5,193 bases of DNA, from contig JAISPA010000094.1 in the NCBI GenBank assembly GCA_031275255.1, positions 1-5,193 on the forward strand, written 5' to 3'. Source of the DNA: Acidaminococcales bacterium (GTDB lineage: Bacteria > Bacillota > Negativicutes > Acidaminococcales > JAISLQ01). Below the pieces are notes generated by a model, which did not search any database, was not told the origin of the DNA, and saw nothing but the letters and a program-made list of their open reading frames with translations. Of this stretch, positions 1 to 5,193 are shown piece by piece (within the stretch, counting starts at the first letter, position 1; every line of letters starts with the position of its first letter). Made by a program: the position numbers and the translations under genes.

Positions 1-364
1 ATTGCCGGTCGCTGCCGTCCAAGGCGTCAGGGTCATAGGCGACGCAGAAAGCCGTTATATATTCCTTTTCCGCCAGGACGTTTTTAAGAATGTCGTTCAT
101 CATCTTGCGGTCGGTGAGATTATTGGCTTTTAAGGTTTCAAACACCGTCGCAAGCGTTTCCGAAGTTATTCTGGCGCCCTGCAATTCTGCTTTAATCTCG
201 TTCTTGTATTTGTCGGCCGTTTCCTCCGCCAGGCTGAAAGCGTCTTTTTTCGCCATTTCAACCGTTTTGCTGGAAACGATAACCGTCAGCGCTATAAAAG
301 ATACAATGACAACACTGGAAACTAAAAAGAATATTTTTGTTTGCAAGCTTAAATTTTTGAACAT
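1..364 (-). CDS. Methyl-accepting chemotaxis protein, N-terminal part (runs off the left edge)
   Basis: Only the first 121 codons are in the window. The protein starts MFKNLSLQTKIFFLV, a short basic cytoplasmic tail followed by one membrane segment (about residues 11-32). It continues into a periplasmic helix of the type AEETADKYKNEIKAEL (about 46-61), then DILKNVLAEKEYITAF and the phrase DPDALDGSD (about 111-119). Membrane helix, long helix and a 'P-ALDG-D' phrase are the usual beginning of a Cache-domain chemoreceptor. The rest of the sensor, the HAMP and the signalling domain would lie to the left, outside the window. By family knowledge it would sense a small ligand outside the inner membrane and signal to CheA through CheW; the ligand cannot be told. 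The ATG at 364-362 is preceded by GAGGGAA at suitable spacing. A receptor-type kinase or cyclase with the same sensor is possible, because the output domain is missing. Confidence 0.85.
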   Translation of the reverse strand, partial: MFKNLSLQTKIFFLVSSVVIVSFIALTVIVSSKTVEMAKKDAFSLAEETADKYKNEIKAELQGARITSETLATVFETLKANNLTDRKMMNDILKNVLAEKEYITAFCVAYDPDALDGSDRQ

Positions 365-414
365 ATTTTATTCCCTCGATCTGTATATTTCATATAATAT
401 ATTTCACTGTACCC

Positions 415-540
415 AGCCTAAACCCCTGCCTCTACGGCAGGAAGCAAAGAACGGTGCAGAATGCTTGCAGACTCGGTTGGTCGAATTGTGTTTGTCCTCG
501 AAAGGGCGCGCTTGCTTCGCCAGAAAGTGTTAGTTCTGTG
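415..540 (-). other. Structured GC-rich leader element before the chemoreceptor gene
   Basis: The gap between cca and the chemoreceptor contains a block of higher GC between AT-rich flanks. Read on the minus strand it has GAAGCAA (518-512), which can pair with TTGCTTC (447-441) to close a domain of about 64 bases. That domain holds small possible stems such as CCTTTCGAGG and TGCA...TGCA. Immediately after it is a perfect hairpin, CCTGCC-GTAGA-GGCAGG (442-426). It ends about 50 bases before the receptor start codon. I do not recognise a named riboswitch: the conserved cores of cyclic di-GMP and cobalamin riboswitches are not visible. It could be a cis-regulatory RNA, an intergenic repeat, or the end of a decayed IS200/IS605-type element. 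There is no uridine run after the hairpin, so it is not a simple terminator. Confidence 0.35.
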
Positions 541-548
541 TTCAACAG

Positions 549-554
549 ATTATA
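549..554 (-). promoter_or_regulatory. Candidate -10 box for the chemoreceptor gene
   Basis: A perfect TATAAT on the minus strand, about 185 bases upstream of the receptor ATG and just before the structured leader. No good -35 hexamer is seen 15-19 bases upstream (GAAGTA at 17), and no flagellar sigma-28 type promoter was found. In this AT-rich stretch a chance match is quite possible. Confidence 0.25.
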
Positions 555-634
555 TGGTATATATTGTAACATACTTCTGTATAAAAGAAAATGTAAATAC
601 CTATTATTTATTATGGGTCGAAAATTGCCGGCAG

Positions 635-2035
635 CTAAAGCCTGTGCAGATACTCCAACAGTGCCGGGCGGGAATTTGCCAATTCGCCCGCCTGCGTTTT
701 CCGTAAAAGACGGTTTAAAAAATCGCCGGTCATGCCGCTCGGTATACGGCCGTCCGTGTCGGCGGCGCCAATCGCCAGATCGCTCGTATGCACAGGCATA
801 GCTTTGACCTTTTCCGCAAGTCGTTGAGAAAACCGCTGAAAAAGGGCGGCTTCTTGTTCGCCTCTGTGATATTGCTCAATAAAAGCGGCGCAAAGTTCCC
901 GCAGTTTAGAAAAAGCATCCGCAAGGTCGCTGTTTAAGCGAAAATAGCCGCTTTGCGCTTCCGTACGCAGCCAGTCCGTGATCTGGCCGTCGTTGCCGCG
1001 CAGGCAGACGATGAATTTTTCATAGTTACGAAGCAACCAGGAAACGCGCCTTATGTTTTTGGAACTGTACAAGAGGCGGCTGAGTACTTGCTCCGCCATC
1101 GCCGCGGCTGCTTTGCCGCGGCAGGCCGGCGCGTGTTCAGGCGCTTTATCCTGGCGGCCTACATACGCTATAGCGTAAAACAAGGCGGGCCAGCGGAGAG
1201 TCAATTCAGCGGAAACGCGCGTCAGCGGGTTCAAGCAAACGTCCCGCCCGGCCTCGTTTTTCTCCGTTTCCCTGATAACAACAATATTTTGCAACTCCGG
1301 CAGGATAGCCGTAAGTTTTAATTTCCCTTTCAGTTTTAAGGAACAACATTCGCCCGCCAGCCCGCTTTCCGCCAGCATCAGCAGCCCTATGCCGGGATGC
1401 GCGGCGGTGAGGAGTTTTTCTATTTCATTTTTTACCCGCTCCAATGAAAGCCCGCGCGTCCGCATTTTTTGTCTGTTTATTCCCGCCCGCAATTCCGGCG
1501 CGGGCAAAAATCCCAACTGTGCGCAAAACCGGCACGCCCTGAACATGCGCAAAGCGTCTTCGGCGAACCGCTCGTCCGCGTTGCCCACGGTCCGCAAACA
1601 TTTTCGTTCTATGTCCAAGCGGCCGCCGTGAGGATCGAACAGTTCCCCGTCCGCCCCTACCGCCATAGCGTTTACCGTAAAATCGCGGCGCGCCAAATCT
1701 TCCTCCAGGGTTTGGCAAAAGACTACTTTTTCCGGCCGGTGCGCGTCGCCGCCATACCATTCCCGGCGAAAAGCGCTGATTTCCACCGGAATTTTGTCGA
1801 TCACCAGCATGGTTACGCCAAAACGGTTTCCCAATTTATCAATAATTTTCAGGTCATTTTCCCGGGCAATAACGCCTATTTCTTGCGGCGGCGCATTGGT
1901 CGCGATATCATAATCCTGCGGCTTTACGCCAAGCAGCCGGTCGCGCACCGCGCCGCCGACGACATAAGCGGCGAATCCCCGGCCGGCCAGAATAGACAAT
2001 ATTTTTTTTATATGCGCAGGCAGGGCAATATCCAT
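635..2035 (-). CDS. cca: CCA tRNA nucleotidyltransferase (class II poly(A) polymerase/CCA-adding family)
   Basis: This 466-residue protein adds or repairs the 3'-terminal CCA of tRNAs in the cytoplasm, using CTP and ATP without a nucleic acid template. The head domain is clear: VVGGAVRDRLLG at 25-36, the metal-binding pair D41/D43 in DYDIAT, the nucleotide-selecting RRDFTVNAMA at 116-125, FDPHGG at 133-138 and EDALRMFRACRF at 159-170. The helix SLERVKNEIEKLL (197-209) fits the following neck region. The C-terminal end (about 418-457), with SDLAIGAAD...DFLNRLLRK...NSR, matches the family tail. The middle, about 245-330, looks like an HD-type domain but lacks the histidine/aspartate residues: where relatives read LRWAALLHDIGK this protein reads LRWPALFYAIAY (280-291). 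The ATG lies 2 bases after the stop of the upstream transferase gene and has only a weak ribosome-binding site, which suggests translational coupling. No convincing terminator follows. A poly(A) polymerase activity is less likely in this kind of organism. Confidence 0.93.
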   Translation of the reverse strand: MDIALPAHIKKILSILAGRGFAAYVVGGAVRDRLLGVKPQDYDIATNAPPQEIGVIARENDLKIIDKLGNRFGVTMLVIDKIPVEISAFRREWYGGDAHRPEKVVFCQTLEEDLARRDFTVNAMAVGADGELFDPHGGRLDIERKCLRTVGNADERFAEDALRMFRACRFCAQLGFLPAPELRAGINRQKMRTRGLSLERVKNEIEKLLTAAHPGIGLLMLAESGLAGECCSLKLKGKLKLTAILPELQNIVVIRETEKNEAGRDVCLNPLTRVSAELTLRWPALFYAIAYVGRQDKAPEHAPACRGKAAAAMAEQVLSRLLYSSKNIRRVSWLLRNYEKFIVCLRGNDGQITDWLRTEAQSGYFRLNSDLADAFSKLRELCAAFIEQYHRGEQEAALFQRFSQRLAEKVKAMPVHTSDLAIGAADTDGRIPSGMTGDFLNRLLRKTQAGELANSRPALLEYLHRL

Positions 2036-2037
2036 GA

Positions 2038-3687
2038 TTATCGCCCGGTTTTTGTCGGCGCAGGCAATGCCTTTTCGTCGGAAGGGTCAAATGGGTGCTC
2101 CTGTGTCAAGTAATCATAGCCTTCCAATCCCACGCCGGTCCAGACAATCCGATTTTGGGCGGGTTCAAAACCGTTGCCGGCGATATTGAAGCGAAGCCGT
2201 GGATCAAAATATTCTATGCCGGCCAATGCCAAATAGGTTTCCAAAAAGTATTCCTGCGTCAGGCTGGCATGACGACGGTTTAAAAGATTGTTTCTGGTTT
2301 TCTTGTTTACAGCAGCCCAGAACGGCTGATTGCCTGTGATGAAAAACGCGATATGGTAAGCTCCTTTGGCGCGTCCGACGTACTTGCCGCCGGCGGGGTC
2401 TTCGCCGAGGGAGGCGCCGTGATCGGATATGAAACTCATGAGTACCGGTTCCGGCCGCTGATAGGCCATAGCGGCCAATTGATCAATAAAACTTGCGCTG
2501 TAGGCTATGGCGTTTTTGTAGGAGTTTTTCAGAAGGGTAAGGTCGTTGGCCGCCTCACCGTAATTGTAAACGCTTTTGTAGGAAGGCTTGTAAAGTTCAA
2601 AATCTTTCGGATACCTTTCCTCGTAAAGATAATGCGCGCCAATCATTTTTACGACGATCAGTTTTTTCCTTTTGCTGTCGTCGGCCAGTATGTCTTTTAT
2701 ATAGGGCAGCATGCCGACGTCGTCAAAAGTACCGGATTTTTCCGAATGATTGATGTATTGATCCGCCTCCAGGAATATAAGGTTCATGGCGTCGTCTTCC
2801 GGTTGGGTCTTTTTCGTGTAGGAAATGCTCCAGGTAGCGTAACCCGCTTCTTTAAAGGCGGAAATAATGGATTTTTCGTCGTAGAACCTGGTCTCACATT
2901 CGACCGGTTTGCGGGTAAGTATGAGCGGCACAGAGCCGGTGGTATAGTAAAACCCGCTTATCATATCGGTAAAATAGTACAAAGCGCCGCTGCTTCTGGC
3001 TTTCAAAAGATTGGGCGTATATTCTTTATTGTAGCCGTATTTATCAAAGTAGTCGTGCCGGTGAGTTTCGCCGATGATGATTATGCAAGTGGATTTATCG
3101 CGGCCGGAAAAATCCTTGGCGTTAAAATTAAACATTTTGTAACGCTCAAAAATCCGCGCGTTCTCGCTCATTTCTTTGTTAAAGGCGGAAACGGGAGCGC
3201 CAATGTCGTTCCAGAGAGCAAAAAACAACAAGAAGAAACCGGTCAGGACAGGCAGCTTTTTTCTTTCCCGCTGCACGGTGTATTTATAAGTGAAAAAACA
3301 AACCATCAGCAGCCAAAAAAAGTTCATGTATTCGTCCGGCTTTATAACCTGAAGGTAGGAGGCAAATTCCAACCCGGTGGTTTCCGACGCTATGACCAAT
3401 ATTTCGCGCCCGATTTTAGCGAAAGGATAGCTGTAGTGAAGAACCAGGTGGTTCTGGAACAAAACGGAAAGACCAAAGACGAACAAAAACAGAGCGCGCA
3501 GAAACTTACCGCCGCACAGGTAAAAAATAAGCGCCGCGGCGCTGAGCAGCCAGGCGGCGAAGCCATCCATATAAAAAGACAACGCCCAGTAAATAAATAC
3601 CGTAACGCAGGAAAAATATATAGTGAAAACGGAAAGGCCGGACAGATCAGATAAAATTGAATCTATAAAATTTTTGAGTTTAAACAT
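2038..3687 (-). CDS. Phosphoethanolamine transferase, sulfatase superfamily (EptA/CptA-like membrane enzyme)
   Basis: A 549-residue inner-membrane enzyme predicted to move phosphoethanolamine from phosphatidylethanolamine onto lipid A or the lipopolysaccharide core, on the periplasmic side. The first about 160 residues form roughly five hydrophobic segments (about 17-37, 44-60, 62-85, 122-138, 147-160). The alkaline-phosphatase-like catalytic domain follows: IIIIGETHRHDYFDKYGY at 202-219 with metal-ligand candidate E207, YYTTGSVPLILTR at 247-259 holding the likely threonine nucleophile (T249 or T250), IGAHYLYEERYP at 349-360, SDHGASLGE at 421-429 with metal ligands D422 and H423, and AYHIAFF at 443-449. 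The first motif has GET where most relatives have GES or GEA. The ATG has AAGGTG (3700-3695) seven bases upstream. It leads an apparent two-gene operon with cca. In relatives the modification lowers negative surface charge and can raise resistance to cationic peptides. The exact acceptor cannot be told from the sequence. Confidence 0.9.
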   Translation of the reverse strand: MFKLKNFIDSILSDLSGLSVFTIYFSCVTVFIYWALSFYMDGFAAWLLSAAALIFYLCGGKFLRALFLFVFGLSVLFQNHLVLHYSYPFAKIGREILVIASETTGLEFASYLQVIKPDEYMNFFWLLMVCFFTYKYTVQRERKKLPVLTGFFLLFFALWNDIGAPVSAFNKEMSENARIFERYKMFNFNAKDFSGRDKSTCIIIIGETHRHDYFDKYGYNKEYTPNLLKARSSGALYYFTDMISGFYYTTGSVPLILTRKPVECETRFYDEKSIISAFKEAGYATWSISYTKKTQPEDDAMNLIFLEADQYINHSEKSGTFDDVGMLPYIKDILADDSKRKKLIVVKMIGAHYLYEERYPKDFELYKPSYKSVYNYGEAANDLTLLKNSYKNAIAYSASFIDQLAAMAYQRPEPVLMSFISDHGASLGEDPAGGKYVGRAKGAYHIAFFITGNQPFWAAVNKKTRNNLLNRRHASLTQEYFLETYLALAGIEYFDPRLRFNIAGNGFEPAQNRIVWTGVGLEGYDYLTQEHPFDPSDEKALPAPTKTGR

Positions 3688-3721
3688 AACTTCGCACCTT
3701 ATATCTTTTTGAACGAGACTT

Positions 3722-3753
3722 CATTCAGCGTAAATAGCAGCTGTTGCTGAATG
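3722..3753 (-). promoter_or_regulatory. 8-bp perfect inverted repeat in the leader of the transferase operon
   Basis: The arms CATTCAGC (3722-3729) and GCTGAATG (3746-3753) are perfect reverse complements around a 16-base spacer that itself contains CAGCTG. It lies between the likely promoter and the ribosome-binding site of the transferase gene. It could be a dimeric regulator's operator or an RNA stem in the untranslated leader. There is no uridine run, so it is not an intrinsic terminator. Confidence 0.45.
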
Positions 3754-3766
3754 TTGCACAGACTAC

Positions 3767-3780
3767 AGTATATTTTACCA
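3767..3780 (-). promoter_or_regulatory. Candidate promoter -10 region of the transferase-cca operon
   Basis: On the minus strand the stretch TGGTAAAATATACT offers an extended -10 (TGG followed by TAAAAT) and an overlapping TATACT. The -35 region is weak (CTTTAT or TTTTTC at about 17 bases). The position, about 80-90 bases before the ATG and just upstream of the inverted repeat, fits a regulated promoter. Confidence 0.35.
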
Positions 3781-3992
3781 TTTCATACGGAAAAATAAAG
3801 TTATTTTTTTACTGCGAGAATTAACTGTTGAACGCAAATAAAATACGCGCAAACAAAAGCCAATACAGGTGGCTGCTTAGGGCAAAATGACTTCCAGGCG
3901 CTTTCAAAGTAAGATTTTTCAACAAAGCATGGCGGAAAATACGCCAAATGACGGGCGCCGAACCGTAGTGCGGACATTCCACAACATCAGCG

Positions 3993-4979
3993 TCAGCTGC
4001 CTCTCCTGCTTAATGAAGTATCGTTCAGCCAGTCGGACAAAATCGGGTGCTTTTTCATGAGTTCCGCACACAGCCAACTATAAACGGCCGCCGATAATCC
4101 GTTCCAAGCGCGGCGTTCTTCTAACAAATGCCACACAGTCAGCCCTTCGGTCAAACTCTCCTGTTCGGCAAAAGAAAGTTGGCGAAAACTCCTGTAAAGA
4201 GTTTCTTTATCGGCGCCGCCCTTGCTCAGCCTTTCCAACATACGCGCCGCCGACAGTTGGGCGGACGCGCTCCAATAACATGCGCGGCAGAGGGTAAAAG
4301 CAATGGCCTCCTTGGCGGCTTTAGCCAAAAGATACCCTATTTCCGAGTGCGTGCTGACATCGTTATAAGAATGTCCGCCGTCGTTCATCGCGATGATCAC
4401 TCCGTCCGTCCCGGTGCCGGTAGCCGCGTATTCGCCGTAAGTGCTGAAAATACCCAGTTCGGCCAAAAGGGCACTTTTAGCTTCGGTCAGTATTATCAGC
4501 GCCCTGGTCAACAGTCCGGGTGAAAGTACAAAGGATAAGAATACAAATAAATTGATCGTCCCACCCAGCGGCGCAAATCCGGCGGCGGTTTCCTGATAAA
4601 GCGGCGCTTCGCCGGCGCGCGCGGCGTTGCCTTCAACGCCGCCGGTAGCAAAAGCCTGCACCGTTATGTCGCCGGCGCGCGCACTGTAACAGCCGTAACA
4701 CGGCATACGGGCGGAAGTCAAAAGACCGCTGGCTGACGGAAAATTCAACTCTTCCGCCCGGCGGGCAAAATAAGCCGGCGCCGTCCCTCCCGGCAGGTCA
4801 GCGGCGCTGACTACTTCCGGCGGCAATTGCTGATTGAAAACGCCGTAAATTTTTTTAATGCCCCCGTTGTATTCGGATGTACTTAAAACCGTGCGCGGAC
4901 GGTCAAAACGAAAGGATATTTCCTCCAAGCCTATTTCCGCCCTGCCGCCGCCAATCAACCGATGTTTTGCAATTAACAC
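3993..4979 (-). CDS. cbiZ: Adenosylcobinamide amidohydrolase CbiZ (corrinoid salvage and remodelling)
   Basis: A soluble 328-residue protein of the CbiZ family. By family knowledge it removes the aminopropanol side chain of adenosylcobinamide, and in some bacteria of unsuitable cobamides, giving adenosylcobyric acid that the cell rebuilds into its own cobamide. Visible signatures are VLSTSEYNGGI at 31-41, ATGGVEGNAARAG at 111-123, GGTINLFVFL at 139-148, ALIILTEAKSALLAELGI at 160-177 and the family hallmark YAATGTGTDGVIIA at 184-197, followed by HSEIGYLLAKAAKEAI at 211-226. About 100 further residues (227-328) follow the core; they are helical-looking and I assign them no function. The start is GTG at 4979-4977, preceded by CGGGG at good spacing. 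An in-frame TAG two codons upstream rules out a longer uninterrupted product. No cobalamin riboswitch core is seen upstream. The gene is separated from the transferase operon by 305 bases and is probably its own unit or the end of one. Confidence 0.88.
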   Translation of the reverse strand: MLIAKHRLIGGGRAEIGLEEISFRFDRPRTVLSTSEYNGGIKKIYGVFNQQLPPEVVSAADLPGGTAPAYFARRAEELNFPSASGLLTSARMPCYGCYSARAGDITVQAFATGGVEGNAARAGEAPLYQETAAGFAPLGGTINLFVFLSFVLSPGLLTRALIILTEAKSALLAELGIFSTYGEYAATGTGTDGVIIAMNDGGHSYNDVSTHSEIGYLLAKAAKEAIAFTLCRACYWSASAQLSAARMLERLSKGGADKETLYRSFRQLSFAEQESLTEGLTVWHLLEERRAWNGLSAAVYSWLCAELMKKHPILSDWLNDTSLSRRGS

Positions 4980-4982
4980 GAA

Positions 4983-5102
4983 CTATACCCCGTTTATCAC
5001 ATTAAGAAATCTTCCCGCAGATTTTATCCCACCAGCGCCGGCGCAAGGCTCCGCAACGGCAAAAGGCGTCTCTTGCGCGGCGCTGTATTTATTATACCGC
5101 AT
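4983..5102 (-). CDS. Possible 39-codon leader frame in the same reading frame as cbiZ
   Basis: ATG at 5102-5100 opens a frame of 39 codons beginning MRYNKYSAAQETPFAV and ending FLNVINGV, closed by TAG at 4985-4983. It is in frame with cbiZ: TAG, TTC, then the cbiZ GTG. Codon choice is similar to the neighbours (GCG, GCC, GGC, GAG), but part of the GC-rich character comes from the hairpin it overlaps. Its ribosome-binding site is weak, and it would not be transcribed if the TATAAT at 5096-5091 is the real -10. It could be a coupled leader peptide, the disrupted 5' end of a longer gene, or chance. Confidence 0.2.
   Translation of the reverse strand: MRYNKYSAAQETPFAVAEPCAGAGGIKSAGRFLNVINGV
5033..5085 (-). 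promoter_or_regulatory. Strong GC-rich hairpin in the cbiZ leader
   Basis: CAGCGCCGCGCAAG (5085-5072, minus strand) pairs with CTTGCGCCGGCGCTG (5047-5033) as 14 base pairs with one bulged base, around a 24-base loop. It lies about 55-105 bases before the cbiZ start and directly after a TATAAT box. There is no uridine run on the minus strand, so it is not an ordinary terminator of cbiZ transcription. An RNA-stabilising or regulatory role is inference. Confidence 0.55.
5091..5096 (-). promoter_or_regulatory. Candidate -10 box for cbiZ
   Basis: A perfect TATAAT on the minus strand, a few bases before the large leader hairpin and about 112 bases upstream of the GTG. No clear -35 hexamer is found at 16-18 bases. 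If used, the RNA would begin almost at the foot of the hairpin. Confidence 0.35.
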
Positions 5103-5158
5103 AATTCTTTTGTCTGCTCTTTAATTATCCGATAGTACCTTGTAACACCTAAAGGTTG

Positions 5159-5193
5159 TCAGCGAACGGCGAGGATTTTTTCGCCGGGCAAGA
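5159..5193 (-). CDS. Possible C-terminal end of an upstream gene
   Basis: One minus-strand frame enters from the right edge and reads LPGEKILAVR before a TGA at 5161-5159. The codons are mostly G- or C-ending, like the accepted genes here. Ten residues are too few to name a family, and the two other frames also stay open for 14 and 23 codons, so the call is tentative. If real, the gene lies about 180 bases upstream of cbiZ on the same strand. Confidence 0.25.
   Translation of the reverse strand, partial: LPGEKILAVR

Larger units (their letters stand above)
3688..3992. other. Intergenic region between cbiZ and the phosphoethanolamine transferase gene
   Basis: These 305 bases hold no confident gene. 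The part next to the transferase (3688-3800) is AT-rich and carries its ribosome-binding site, an inverted repeat and probable promoter elements. The part next to cbiZ (about 3840-3992) is richer in GC and contains a weak hairpin, TGGCG-7-CGCCA at 3930-3946, about 50 bases past the cbiZ stop. It has no run of uridines behind it, so it is a poor terminator. A minus-strand open frame of 53 codons (GTG at 3982 to TAA at 3821) covers this part; see findings. No tRNA or recognised RNA family is seen. Confidence 0.6.

Noticed and set aside
90..533. 147-codon plus-strand frame
   Set aside because: Its first two thirds are antisense to the chemoreceptor N-terminus and the rest is antisense to the structured leader.
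415..540. Cyclic di-GMP riboswitch before the chemoreceptor
   Set aside because: The conserved core of the class I motif is not visible in either orientation.
600..640. Intrinsic terminator after cca
   Set aside because: Only a short GCCGGC palindrome with no loop is followed by AATTTT; the stem is too short to support a call.
1469..2113. 214-codon plus-strand frame, and shorter ones at 953-1321 and 1389-1631
   Set aside because: All are antisense to cca, whose catalytic motifs are intact. No family resemblance is visible in the shadow translations.
2353..3654. 433-codon open frame on the plus strand
   Set aside because: It lies wholly antisense to the phosphoethanolamine transferase gene, which has all its family motifs. 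The plus-strand translation has no recognisable motif and arises from codon bias on the other strand.
5033..5095. Plus-strand intrinsic terminator
   Set aside because: The hairpin is followed on the plus strand by TATTTATTATA rather than a run of T, and no plus-strand gene ends here.
4980..5158. Cobalamin riboswitch upstream of cbiZ
   Set aside because: I looked for the conserved core elements on the minus strand and did not find them; only a simple long hairpin is present. A covariance-model search would settle it.

Overview
The window looks like chromosomal DNA of an anaerobic, motile, Gram-negative-type Firmicute, most likely a member of the Negativicutes. This is an inference. It combines a lipopolysaccharide-type phosphoethanolamine transferase (implying an outer membrane), a Firmicutes-like long CCA-adding enzyme, a Cache-type chemoreceptor and a CbiZ corrinoid-remodelling enzyme. 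No phage, transposase, CRISPR or tRNA gene is visible. Every gene I accept lies on the minus strand, so transcription runs from high to low coordinates. The long plus-strand open frames, including one of 433 codons at 2353-3654, are antisense shadows of conserved genes.

In order of transcription: (1) 5159-5193 may hold the last ten codons of an upstream gene. (2) 4980-5158 is the leader of cbiZ. It holds a TATAAT box, a 14-bp GC-rich hairpin and an overlapping 39-codon frame whose TAG stop lies one codon before the cbiZ GTG start. (3) 3993-4979 is cbiZ, adenosylcobinamide amidohydrolase, for corrinoid salvage and remodelling. (4) 3688-3992 is a 305-base gap with the probable promoter of the next operon and an 8-bp inverted repeat in its untranslated leader. 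(5) 2038-3687 is an inner-membrane phosphoethanolamine transferase, followed after 2 bases by (6) 635-2035, cca, the tRNA CCA-adding enzyme. These two are very probably one operon. (7) 365-634 is a 270-base gap with a structured, GC-rich element. (8) 1-364 is the N-terminal end of a methyl-accepting chemotaxis protein that runs off the left edge.

The genes do not form one pathway: envelope modification, tRNA maturation, corrinoid scavenging and chemotaxis are side by side. The least ordinary items are the cbiZ leader, the structured leader before the chemoreceptor, and a CCA enzyme whose HD-like domain appears to have lost its metal-binding residues. I did not find a clearly new multi-gene system.
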